From positions 332,579-396,578 of the forward strand of contig NZ_KE384357.1 in assembly GCF_000425385.1 (NCBI RefSeq): a stretch of 64,000 bases of DNA, given 5' to 3'. The notes under the pieces were generated by a model. That model saw only the letters and a program-made list of their open reading frames with translations. It was not told the DNA's origin and did no database searches. The stretch's first letter is position 1. Every line of letters starts with the position of its first letter. Both the position numbers and the translations under genes were made by a program. Below are positions 16,331-24,151 of the stretch, piece after piece. Origin of the DNA: Pseudoduganella violaceinigra DSM 15887. GTDB taxonomy: Bacteria; Pseudomonadota; Gammaproteobacteria; Burkholderiales; Burkholderiaceae_D.

Positions 16331-17350
16331 TCAACTTTCTGCCACGGGCTTGACCAGCTGTACAACCACCTTGCCTTTTGCCCTGCCTTGCCCCAGGTAT
16401 GCGAGCCCTTCCTTCGCCTGTGCAAATGGGAATACTTTATCGACGACAGGATGCAAGCGTGACGCTGCAAGATGTTCGCCGATTTTTGCCAATCGCTCGC
16501 CATCAGGTCGCACGAACAGGAACGAGTAGTTGGCACCACGCTTCTTTGCCATGCGAATGATTTTTCGGCTCAATAGGCTGAACACGAACTTCATCAGAAA
16601 ATTCATTCCGCGCTTCTGGGCGAATGCCGCGTCGGGCGGTCCTATCAAGGAAACGATGCTGCTGCCCGGCCTGACGACCTGCAGCGACTTTTCCAGTTCG
16701 CCGCCGCGCAGTGTGCCAAGCACCACGTCGTAGTCACGCAGAAGCTCTTCGAATTGTTGCTTCTTGTAGTCGACCACTTCGTCCGCACCGAGCTGACGAA
16801 CGAATTGCACATTCGGCGTGCTGGTCGTCGTCGCGACTTTTGCGCCGAGCAGCTTGGCCAGCTGGATCGCAAACGAGCCAATGCCACCGGCGCCTGCAGG
16901 AATCAATACTTTCTGGCCCGGCTGCACCTTGGCTCGTTCAGCCAGCGCTTGCCACGATGTGAGCCCCACCATCGGCACCGACGCAGCCTGTACAAAGTCC
17001 AGGTTCTCCGGCTTGAGCGCAGCAGCGTGCTCGGGCACCGCCGCGTACTCCGCTAGCGCGCCGACGCCCAGGTCGAAGGTGCTGGCGAACACCGCGTCGC
17101 CAACCTTGAAGCGGGTCACACGGCTCCCTACCTCGACGACAACGCCCGCAAGATCGCTGCCCATCGTCGCCGGCAGCTGCAGTTTGATGATAGGTTTAAA
17201 GCTTCCCGTTGGGATCACGTTATCGATCGGATTCAAGCCTGCCGCGTGGACCTGGACCAGGATTTCATCCGGCCTGATGGTTGGCCGCGGAAGGTCCGCG
17301 AACTCGACATGCTTTGCGCCGCCGTAACGCTTTAAGACTAATGCTTTCAT
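16331..17350 (-). CDS. MDR-family NAD(P)-dependent oxidoreductase (quinone-oxidoreductase type)
   Basis: 339 residues. N-terminal GroES-like domain (RPDEILVQVHAAGLNPIDNV, GSDLAGVVVEVG) and C-terminal Rossmann domain with IPAGAGGIGSFAIQLAKLLG. The zinc ligands of alcohol dehydrogenases are absent, as in quinone oxidoreductases/enoyl reductases. It probably reduces an activated double bond or quinone with NAD(P)H. It follows the SDR gene on the same strand with a 52-bp gap, so both are likely transcribed from the promoter carrying the palindrome at 18234-18253 and controlled by the nearby TetR protein. Confidence 0.9.
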   Translation of the reverse strand: MKALVLKRYGGAKHVEFADLPRPTIRPDEILVQVHAAGLNPIDNVIPTGSFKPIIKLQLPATMGSDLAGVVVEVGSRVTRFKVGDAVFASTFDLGVGALAEYAAVPEHAAALKPENLDFVQAASVPMVGLTSWQALAERAKVQPGQKVLIPAGAGGIGSFAIQLAKLLGAKVATTTSTPNVQFVRQLGADEVVDYKKQQFEELLRDYDVVLGTLRGGELEKSLQVVRPGSSIVSLIGPPDAAFAQKRGMNFLMKFVFSLLSRKIIRMAKKRGANYSFLFVRPDGERLAKIGEHLAASRLHPVVDKVFPFAQAKEGLAYLGQGRAKGKVVVQLVKPVAES

Positions 17351-17402
17351 TGTGTGGTTCCCTGGTGAGTGGCGAATGAGTGCTTCGGACCTGCGCAGCG
17401 CG

Positions 17403-18206
17403 TTACGCCAGACTCAGGTCCCTGCGCAGCCCGGCATCGACCAGCCGCGCTGGTGCGAACGAGCGCAGCAATCGCAGGCGCTTTGCAAGAACACCAGCGG
17501 TGTAGCGCAGTTTGGGCCTGCGAGCCAGCGCTGCTTCCAATACCGTTTCGGCAACCACACCCGGCCCTTCAGCGCCGGCCATCGCTTCCTGCACCCGGCG
17601 GGCGACGACGTCACGTACTTCGCCGTACGCTTCCAGCTTGGCATCAGGCTCCAGTAAGTTGGCGTCGAATGGCGTCTTGGTATACGCCGGCTCGATCACG
17701 ATTGACCGGATGCCCCAGTTACGCAATTCGTGGTCCAGCGATTCCGAGTAGCCTTCAATGGCATGCTTGCTGGCCGCATACAGCGCACCGTATGGCATAG
17801 GCAGAAAACCCAGCACGGAACCGATGTGCACAATGCGTCCTGTTCCTCTCGCCCGCATGTGGGGCAGCACTGCGCGCGTCATGCGTACCACGCCAAAAAA
17901 GTTGGTGTCGAAGATCGCCTGAGCTTGTTTGATCGAGCTTTCCTCAGCCCCCGCGGGAGCTACACCGAACCCGGCGTTATTGACCAGCAAGTCAATGCCG
18001 CCTTCAGCCGCAATCACGGTCGCGACCGCGGCGCGCACCGAATCGTCGCTGGTGACATCGAGCGACAACATCTGGAACGTCGCCTGCGCCCCTTGGGTGC
18101 CCCGCCGGCTGGTGCCATACACCTTGAAGCCGGCTCGCGACAGGCGCGTTGCCGTCGCCTCGCCAATCCCGGACGAAGCGCCGGTAACCAAAGCGATTTT
18201 TTTCAT
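17403..18206 (-). CDS. SDR-family oxidoreductase
   Basis: 267 residues, classical short-chain dehydrogenase. Cofactor loop TGASSGIGEATATRL, NNAGFGVAPAG, and the catalytic Ser-Tyr-Lys set in HIGSVLGFLPMPYGALYAASKHA. It probably oxidises or reduces a hydroxyl/carbonyl group; substrate unknown. The ATG at 18206 is preceded by AGAGGAA, and a perfect 9-bp-arm palindrome lies 28 bp further upstream. It is the first gene of a likely two-gene operon with the MDR oxidoreductase. Confidence 0.92.
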   Translation of the reverse strand: MKKIALVTGASSGIGEATATRLSRAGFKVYGTSRRGTQGAQATFQMLSLDVTSDDSVRAAVATVIAAEGGIDLLVNNAGFGVAPAGAEESSIKQAQAIFDTNFFGVVRMTRAVLPHMRARGTGRIVHIGSVLGFLPMPYGALYAASKHAIEGYSESLDHELRNWGIRSIVIEPAYTKTPFDANLLEPDAKLEAYGEVRDVVARRVQEAMAGAEGPGVVAETVLEAALARRPKLRYTAGVLAKRLRLLRSFAPARLVDAGLRRDLSLA

Positions 18207-18233
18207 TGCGCCAGTTCCTCTCACGTTGAATAA

Positions 18234-18253
18234 AATATGATGCACATCATATT
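18234..18253. promoter_or_regulatory. Palindromic TetR-type operator upstream of the SDR gene
   Basis: AATATGATG-CA-CATCATATT, perfect 9-bp arms. The core ATATGATGnnCATCAT recurs over the start of the adjacent tetR gene (18885-18898 region), which supports it being the operator of that regulator. Confidence 0.7.
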
Positions 18254-18289
18254 CATTATTAAAAAAATGGGCCAACCACTGGCCCTACC

Positions 18290-18886
18290 TCACTTTGCGA
18301 CCGGTGAAAATTGTTTAAGCGCGGCAGCGCAAAGTGCCTGCGACAGCTTGGGATCATCGACCGCCCGCGCCACCATTGTTGTGCCAATCAAGGCACACAC
18401 CAGCGCCATTGCCCGCTCATGCGCCTGGGGCTGCCCCCAGTCCGGCAATTGACGCGCAAACAAATCGATCATTTCCTTGATGTGGATGGTCGCCGCGCGC
18501 CTGACTTCCGGCGCCTGCCTCGGCATCTCCGATCCCAGCGCAGAGACCGGACAACCGGTCTCGATCGCCGCTATGTGCTCTGGAGACAGATAAGCCTGCA
18601 TCATTGCCTGCAGCGCTTGCCCCGGCGGAGCCGCCGCCGCGACACGAGCTGCCAGCGCAACCGATTCGGCACCAGCGCGATCCCCTGCTTCTGCAAGCAG
18701 CGCATCGCGCGATTCAAAGTGCGCATAGAAGCCGCCGTGCGTCAGGCCAGCCTCTTTCATGATGTCGGCCACACCGGTACCGCTGTAGCCGGTGCGGCGA
18801 ATGGCGCGCGCAGCGACTTCCACGATACGTTCGTGCGTTTCTTCTTTGCGACTTGGCAACGTTGATGTGTTAGATTTCTTCCGCAT
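18290..18886 (-). CDS. TetR-family regulator (SDR/MDR pair)
   Basis: 198 residues from ATG 18886 (further in-frame ATGs at 18895 and 18898). N-terminal HTH: THERIVEVAARAIRRTGYSG, TGVADIMKEAGLTHGGFYAH, FESRDALLAEA; C-terminal TetR_C-type ligand domain (PVSALGSEMPRQAPEVRRA). This resembles the TetR subgroup that controls oxidoreductases for electrophiles or quinones. It lies upstream of and in the same direction as the SDR/MDR genes. A palindrome overlaps its own start codons and a longer copy stands before the SDR gene, indicating autorepression and control of the pair. Its first codons overlap the 3' end of the other TetR gene. Confidence 0.9.
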   Translation of the reverse strand: MRKKSNTSTLPSRKEETHERIVEVAARAIRRTGYSGTGVADIMKEAGLTHGGFYAHFESRDALLAEAGDRAGAESVALAARVAAAAPPGQALQAMMQAYLSPEHIAAIETGCPVSALGSEMPRQAPEVRRAATIHIKEMIDLFARQLPDWGQPQAHERAMALVCALIGTTMVARAVDDPKLSQALCAAALKQFSPVAK

Positions 18887-19586
18887 GATGGTCATCATAT
18901 ACCATTTCCGCGAAATGCGCATAAATCGTGAAGAGTCCAGGCAATTCCGGAGGGCCCCGCACAACCTGCGCGTTGGCCCGGCTTTCAGGAGCTGCCGAGC
19001 CAGAAGCAATCAAACAGTCGCTTGCCTTGCTTGGATTAGTCCATAACATGTGCATAAAGACCGGTGCGAGTAACACTTGCGTCATGGCCGCAATGTCCTG
19101 CAGTTCGAATTCATTGTTTGCGAGACCTCGGTTCAGCGCAAAACTAATCAGACTACTCCCGCGGCGAATCACCTCATTGTTGTAGCATTGTGTCAACTCA
19201 GGGAAGTTTCCTCCCTCCGCCAAGATGAGCCTTGTGAGTCCAGCCAGTGAACCCGCCGACGATCCGAGTAGCCATCCCGTCAGCAACTTGACCAGGAACT
19301 CAGAACTGCATCCTTCGAATTCCCGACCGCACATCTCGGCATCGTTTAGGATACTGTCAAGAGTGCCTTGTACCACCGCCGAAAACAACGCGGCTTTATT
19401 GGAACAGTATAGATACAGCGTCCCCTTCGACACTCCCACCTCTTTTGCCACGTCTTCCAAACGCGTACCGGCATACCCACGCTCGCTAAAATGCCGCCAG
19501 GCCGCTGCCAGCAATTCGGGGGGGCGTGCATTCTTGCGCCGCGCCCAACGGGGTTTCGAAGGCTGATGCTCTAAATTTTGACTCAT
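18870..19586 (-). CDS. TetR/AcrR-family regulator
   Basis: 238 residues from ATG 19586 (MSQNLEHQPSKPRWARRK). HTH segment: ELLAAAWRHFSERGYAGTRL, EDVAKEVGVSKGTLYLYCSN, KAALFSAVVQG. The C-terminal ligand domain runs to about residue 200 (MTQVLLAPVFMHMLWTNP), after which a tail of roughly 30 residues is encoded by the promoter region of the next tetR gene and ends DDHHAEEI. That tail is not typical for the family and may have arisen by loss of the original stop codon. The ligand and targets are not visible. The upstream 200 bp (to 19792) contains no recognisable gene. Confidence 0.87.
   Translation of the reverse strand: MSQNLEHQPSKPRWARRKNARPPELLAAAWRHFSERGYAGTRLEDVAKEVGVSKGTLYLYCSNKAALFSAVVQGTLDSILNDAEMCGREFEGCSSEFLVKLLTGWLLGSSAGSLAGLTRLILAEGGNFPELTQCYNNEVIRRGSSLISFALNRGLANNEFELQDIAAMTQVLLAPVFMHMLWTNPSKASDCLIASGSAAPESRANAQVVRGPPELPGLFTIYAHFAEMVYDDHHAEEI
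18885..18898. promoter_or_regulatory. Second copy of the ATGATGnnCATCAT operator, at the tetR start
   Basis: ATGATG-GT-CATCAT, perfect 6-bp arms. On the minus strand the match to the SDR operator extends to ATATGATG on one side. It overlaps the candidate start codons of the tetR gene at 18886-18898. Confidence 0.6.
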
Positions 19587-19792
19587 CTTCAATGGTGTCT
19601 CATCCAGCACTAGAATTCTGCTTCTTCCATATTCGGCATCAAAGTTTGTGGCTGGCTCGAGAACGCCGCGACTCAAAGCCTCTCCATTCACACAATTTTT
19701 GTTTGGGCCGATGCCTGGGTCGCACTTCAGCAATTTCTCGAGTTCAGGCGCCTCGCTCTCGCTGGCCGCGAAAGTGCAGCCCTGAAGGCCAA

Positions 19793-20083
19793 TTACCCCA
19801 GTGCGTAGCGTTCATACTGCCGTGGCTCGGCCAGGCTTCGCGGAATCGACAGGGAACCACGCCCTGGCAACACTGCGCGATGGTCGCGGCTGGCCAAAAT
19901 CTCTTCCAGTCCGTCCCGCAGGTATTGGCCCAGGGTCGGCTGTCGTACCCTGCCGCCGACCAGGAAACTCCCTTCGAGCACCAGGCCATCCTCGAATTGC
20001 ACACGTACCTGGCATGCGGCTTTGCGCAGAGTGGCCTTCGACCATTCCGTCACCAGATACTCCGCCGCCCTTAGGTCGTTCAC
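19793..20083 (-). CDS. Hypothetical small protein
   Basis: 96 residues from a GTG. I do not recognise a family. The composition is protein-like (LRAAEYLVTEWSKATLRKAA, VRVQFEDGLVLEGSFLVGGR, LGQYLRDGLEEILASR), with no membrane segment or signal peptide. It lies 79 bp downstream of the broken chemoreceptor gene on the same strand. The start has only a weak, badly spaced ribosome site, so the true start and even the reality of the gene are uncertain. Confidence 0.4.
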   Translation of the reverse strand: MNDLRAAEYLVTEWSKATLRKAACQVRVQFEDGLVLEGSFLVGGRVRQPTLGQYLRDGLEEILASRDHRAVLPGRGSLSIPRSLAEPRQYERYALG

Positions 20084-20162
20084 GATCCCACTTGGCGCGT
20101 GCTGTCGCGACGCAGGTGAACTTTGCAGATTTCAATCAGCTCGTCCATAAGCACTCCTCGTT

Positions 20163-21144
20163 TCATTTGGCGGCACGGCGTGCGCGCAGCGCGTCGCCAC
20201 GCACGCCGCCATGCAAGCGTTGCACCCTGCCCTCGCTGCGGCCGGCCGCCAGCCTGAACAGGCCGTACGCGGCGCGCATGCGTTCGGCCTGCTCATGCAG
20301 GCTGTCGGCAGCCGCTGCGGCCTGTTCCACCATGGCGGCGTTCTGCTGGGTATTGCGGTCCATTTCCGCCACGGCGCGGTTGATATGGTCAATTCCGCTG
20401 CTTTGCTCAGCGCTGGCGGCGGCCATATCGGCCATGATGCCCTCGATCTGGCGCACCGAAGCCACAATGCTGTCCATGGTGGCACCGGCCTCGCCCACCA
20501 GGCGGTCGCCCACTTCCAGCTGCTGCACGGTAGCATCGATCAGGCGCTTGATATCCTTGGCTGCACCAGCGGAACGCTGCGCAAGGCTGCGCACTTCGCT
20601 CGCCACCACGGCAAAGCCCCTGCCCTGCTCGCCGGCCTTGGCCGCTTCCACCGACGCATTCAGGGCCAGCAGGTTGGTCTGAAAGGCTATGCCATCAATC
20701 AGTCCGATGAATTCCTCGATGCTCTTGCCGGCCTTGCTGATTTCTCTGCTGCGCAAAGCGCGCTCGGCCTGTTCTACCTCGTGCCGCAACGGCTTGCGGC
20801 GCACCGACAAGTAGCCGGTTGCGATGCCCCCCCTCCAGCATCGGAGTTACGCTAGCTTCTACCCAATAGTAGCCTCCGTCTTTGCGCCGGTTCTTGACCA
20901 GGCCAGTCCACGGCAATCCCGATTGCAGGGTGTGCCACATGTCGTAGAAGGCTTCTGGCGGCATGTCGGGATGGAGCACCAGGTTGTGCGGGGCGCCAAT
21001 CAGTTCCTGTTCGCTGAAGCCGCTCACTTCGATGAAGTACGGATTGACGTAAGTAATTCGCCCATTCAAGTCAGTCTTCGATACGATGTATTTGCCGTCG
21101 GCCACCGGGAACTCAATACCGGTCACAGGGAGGTTGTTTCGCAT
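20163..21144 (-). pseudogene. PAS-containing methyl-accepting chemotaxis protein (Aer-like), frameshifted and internally shortened
   Basis: The N-terminal part (start 21144) is an Aer-type PAS domain: GKYIVSKTDLNGRITYVNPY, FSEQELIGAPHNLVLHPDMP, WTGLVKNRRKDGGYYWVEAS. The C-terminal part is the signalling tip and second helix of an [43 protein letters not shown]. The two parts are in different frames; a run of seven G (minus strand, + strand C-run near 20827-20833) shifts the frame, and six G would restore [18 protein letters not shown]. Even so the membrane segments, HAMP domain and first methylation helix are missing: the PAS linker ([10 protein letters not shown]) passes straight into the hairpin. 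The gene is thus probably inactive or a much reduced soluble form. It is last in the RND-patatin operon. Confidence 0.8.
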
Positions 21145-21153
21145 AATATTTGG

Positions 21154-21336
21154 TCAAAATTCGCTCGAGTTGATCGGCGCCGGTTCCGCATCTGCCACGT
21201 TTTGATGAATGGGCAAGCGGCCCCTGTGGTCGAGTCGGAAGAAGTCAATCGCCGGCTGGAACGGCGAGGTATGCACCTCTTCGCGGCCTCCGCGCGTTGG
21301 CAATTCGGCGGCGGGCTGTTTGACGGCAGTAGTCAT
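21154..21336 (-). CDS. Small hypothetical protein in the RND-patatin operon
   Basis: 60 residues, starting MTTAVKQPAAELPTRGGREE and ending PAPINSSEF. No domain, signal peptide or membrane segment is recognisable. The case for a gene is its strong ribosome site (AGGAGA seven bases before the ATG), its fit between the patatin gene (14-bp gap) and the chemoreceptor gene (9-bp gap), and the shared strand. Function unknown. Confidence 0.5.
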   Translation of the reverse strand: MTTAVKQPAAELPTRGGREEVHTSPFQPAIDFFRLDHRGRLPIHQNVADAEPAPINSSEF

Positions 21337-21350
21337 GCCAGGTCTCCTCA

Positions 21351-22775
21351 TCATGGTCCGCCCTCCGTGGGAACAGCACCAGTTGCTGGCGGCGGCAAAC
21401 TGGCGCGCAAACGCCGGAATTCGGGCGACAGGCGCAACGCGGCGCGGCCCGCCTCCTGCAATTGCCTGACCTGCCATGGCAGGATGGTCAACGCAGTCGG
21501 CACCTGGAGCAGGCGGCTACGCGTTGCCCCGTCCTGAACTTGCCGCAGGCTGACACTAATGATGTAAAGATCGGCATCGGCGGCAAACGGGCTGTCTGCC
21601 TGGCCGCGCAAGGACAGCAGCTCATTCCTCCAGCGCTCGGCGTTATCACTCATCTCCGCCAGCGTCTCGCTAGTGGCGCGCGAGCCCGCGCCAAACACCA
21701 GCGCATTGAGCACCTGTCCAGTACCGGGGACCTGGTCGCTGCGATCGATGCGCTCGCCCAAATCACGCTCCGAATTCACGCTCACCAGCACGATCTTGTG
21801 CACCGAGCCGGTCGGCAGGTGCTTGAAGGCGGCATCCAGCCGACCGCTGGCCACGGCACGCACCAGCAGGCCGCGCACACCGAGGTTATCAATCAGGCCG
21901 CCGTCGACCAAGTGGAGGTACGGTCGCTCGTCTGCATCAAGGTAGCTGTGCACACTGGCTTGCAAGAGGCGCGCCTGCAGGTTGCTTTGCTCGGCCACGC
22001 TGGCCGCCAGTTGCTGCGTCTGCGGGCACTGGCCGGCATAGTTGCGCAGGGTGATCGGGCTCAACAGCAAGGGCACCGCCGATGAAGCCGCAACCGCGTA
22101 GGACAGCGGGACGCTGCCCAGGTCGGAGCAGATCAGCCCGAACTGAGCCGACGTGAACTCGAACGGCGCGCCCGTTGTCAGGTCCGTGGCCGTGACCAGC
22201 AGGCGGGGGCCAGCACGCCCGCCTTTCAGGTCGGCGAACGTGCGACCACGATACAGTTTGTCGAGCTTTTCCGCGAGAACGTTGCTGCGGCCGTACCACG
22301 GTGAGCTGATCCGGTACAGCGAGTGCGGCGACAATGCGTGGCTGATGACTCCGCCCTGGAAGTCCTGCAGCAGGAACTCGTCTTCGAACCGGCTGAATGT
22401 TTCATCGCCAAAGGCCGCGTAGTAAGTCGCCAGGACGCTGCCGCCCGACACCCCGCTGATCAGCCCCATTTCGTCCATCAAGGTGGTCTGCCGCCCCTCC
22501 CAATGGAAACTGCTCGCTTTGAGCTCGCGCAGGACGCCAAGACCGAAGGCGGCAGCGCGGGCGCCACCTCCGGACAGCGCGACGGCGCCGACGATGGACG
22601 AGTTACCGTTGTCCTCAGCCATCAACCGCGTCGACGCCGGTTCAGTGCTGGTGACGAGCGGCTGATTGACCCAGGGCTTCATGCTGGAGCAGGCCGCCAG
22701 CCACAAGAAGGCGGTTGCCGTGGCAAGCCGGCGCAGGCAGCGTATCGCCGGATGGGGGAATGGCTGGCAGTTCAC
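21351..22775 (-). CDS. Patatin-like phospholipase, predicted lipoprotein
   Basis: 474 residues from a GTG with AGGAG upstream. The N-terminus has a signal sequence with lipobox LWLAAC, so it should be lipidated and face the periplasm or outer membrane. The patatin fold is complete: oxyanion motif SGGGARAAAFGLGVL, nucleophile elbow ISGVSGGSVLA (catalytic Ser), and catalytic Asp in HLVDGGLIDNLGVRG. Patatins hydrolyse acyl chains of phospholipids. It starts 8 bp after the TolC stop, so it belongs to the RND efflux operon, an unusual combination; a role in membrane remodelling during solvent or aromatic stress is inference. Confidence 0.9.
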   Translation of the reverse strand: MNCQPFPHPAIRCLRRLATATAFLWLAACSSMKPWVNQPLVTSTEPASTRLMAEDNGNSSIVGAVALSGGGARAAAFGLGVLRELKASSFHWEGRQTTLMDEMGLISGVSGGSVLATYYAAFGDETFSRFEDEFLLQDFQGGVISHALSPHSLYRISSPWYGRSNVLAEKLDKLYRGRTFADLKGGRAGPRLLVTATDLTTGAPFEFTSAQFGLICSDLGSVPLSYAVAASSAVPLLLSPITLRNYAGQCPQTQQLAASVAEQSNLQARLLQASVHSYLDADERPYLHLVDGGLIDNLGVRGLLVRAVASGRLDAAFKHLPTGSVHKIVLVSVNSERDLGERIDRSDQVPGTGQVLNALVFGAGSRATSETLAEMSDNAERWRNELLSLRGQADSPFAADADLYIISVSLRQVQDGATRSRLLQVPTALTILPWQVRQLQEAGRAALRLSPEFRRLRASLPPPATGAVPTEGGP

Positions 22776-22783
22776 TGTCGCTC

Positions 22784-24139
22784 CTAGTGCGCGAGCCAGG
22801 GAGCCAGGCCCCGCAGCGTGTCTTCGTCCAGCTGGCCTGCCGCCCCTGCCAAGCGCAAGCGCCCCAGCAGGTAGTCGGCGCGGCCCTGCACCAAGTCCAG
22901 CTCGGCGGCAAACAGCCGCTGCTGCGCATCCAGCACGTCAAGTGCCGTGCGCGTACCCACGTCTCGGCCGCGTGTAGTGGCCTCCAGCGCGCTGCGCGCC
23001 GACTGTAGCGCCTGCTCTTGGGCCGCGATGCGCGAAACGCCGGTCGTCACCGCCAGGTATCCCTCTTGCACCTTCAGGCGCACGTCGCGCTGGGCCGCCG
23101 CCAGCTCCTGCTCGGCTTGCGAAAGACGCGCCACGGATTCGCGCTGGCGCGAATCGAGCGCACCGCCCGCATATAGCGGCACGTTCAACACCAGGCCGAT
23201 CGCGCCGGTACGGTCGCCATCAGGCGCCACCAGTGGCGACAGGCTGCCGCTTTGCTGCTTGGCACCGTAGCTGGCAACCAGTTCCAGGGTCGGCCGGCCC
23301 GACAGGCGGTGTTTTGCCAGTTCGGCGCTGGCCATGGTGCGCTCGGATTGTTTGGCCAGCACCAAGGTATTGTTGTGCTCGCCACGCTGCTGCCAGTCGT
23401 TCAGCGCTGCCGGCTCCGGTGGCAGCGGCACGAAACGCGCGGCCAGCGGCGCCAGGTGCTGCGGCGCCACGCCGGTCGTTTCCTGGAACTGCGCTCGGCG
23501 CAGTTCCAGCAGCGACTGCGCGGCCACTTCACGGGTAACGACACCGTCCAGCCGCGCCTGGGCCTCCTCTACGTCGGTGATGCGCCCCTGACCGACCTCA
23601 AAACGGGCCTGTGCGCGGTCGCGCTGGTGGCGCACCGCATTCAACTCCGCCTGCACCACACGCAGTGTCTCCTCCGCGACCAGCACGCCAAAATAGGCTT
23701 CCGCAACACGCAGCGCCAGCCCCTGGCGGGCAGCCGTGAACTGGGTTTGCGCCAGTGTTGACTGTTCGTGCATCTGACGCTTGTTGGCAGCTGCGCTGCG
23801 GTCATACAGCGGCTGGGCCAACTGCACGCTGGCCTGTCGCGCTGTTCCGCTGCTGCTTTCAGGCATCAGGAGCGATGCCGGCGGTGCCACCTCTCCGCTT
23901 TGGCGGTTGTGGATACGGCTGGCGCCAGCCACCAGGTTTACCCGCGGCAGCAACAGGGCATCGCCCTGCACCGCTTTCTCACGCCCCGCCGCCAGGGCAT
24001 AGTCGGACGCCTGGCTGGCCGGATCATTCACCAGCGCCTGGCGAAAGGCGTCCGCCACGTCCATCGCCATAGCGGAAGCGCCGTGCAGCACCAGCAACAG
24101 GCCCAAAGCGGCGGGCAAGGTCTTCAGTTTCATCGTCAT
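22784..24139 (-). CDS. TolC-family outer-membrane efflux protein
   Basis: 451 residues from ATG 24139 (or 24133). Signal peptide (LLLVLHGASAMA), then the two repeated alpha-helical/beta-barrel halves typical of outer-membrane efflux proteins: [78 protein letters not shown]. It forms the exit duct for the RND pump whose genes precede it in the operon (12-bp gap after the permease). Confidence 0.94.
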   Translation of the reverse strand: MTMKLKTLPAALGLLLVLHGASAMAMDVADAFRQALVNDPASQASDYALAAGREKAVQGDALLLPRVNLVAGASRIHNRQSGEVAPPASLLMPESSSGTARQASVQLAQPLYDRSAAANKRQMHEQSTLAQTQFTAARQGLALRVAEAYFGVLVAEETLRVVQAELNAVRHQRDRAQARFEVGQGRITDVEEAQARLDGVVTREVAAQSLLELRRAQFQETTGVAPQHLAPLAARFVPLPPEPAALNDWQQRGEHNNTLVLAKQSERTMASAELAKHRLSGRPTLELVASYGAKQQSGSLSPLVAPDGDRTGAIGLVLNVPLYAGGALDSRQRESVARLSQAEQELAAAQRDVRLKVQEGYLAVTTGVSRIAAQEQALQSARSALEATTRGRDVGTRTALDVLDAQQRLFAAELDLVQGRADYLLGRLRLAGAAGQLDEDTLRGLAPWLAH

Positions 24140-24151
24140 TGGAAATTCTCC

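Noticed and set aside
16029-16529. Plus-strand open frame over the gene-poor stretch
   Set aside because: Its 3' part is antisense to the MDR gene and its composition is not protein-like; only the 33-codon repeat remnant in frame 2 is of interest.
19812-20135. Alternative 107-codon minus-strand frame
   Set aside because: Overlaps the better 96-codon frame and reads as low-quality sequence rich in Arg/Gly/Pro.
14446-20135. Genomic island or prophage
   Set aside because: The stretch is somewhat richer in AT and contains a decayed gene, but no integrase, transposase, phage gene or attachment repeat is visible.
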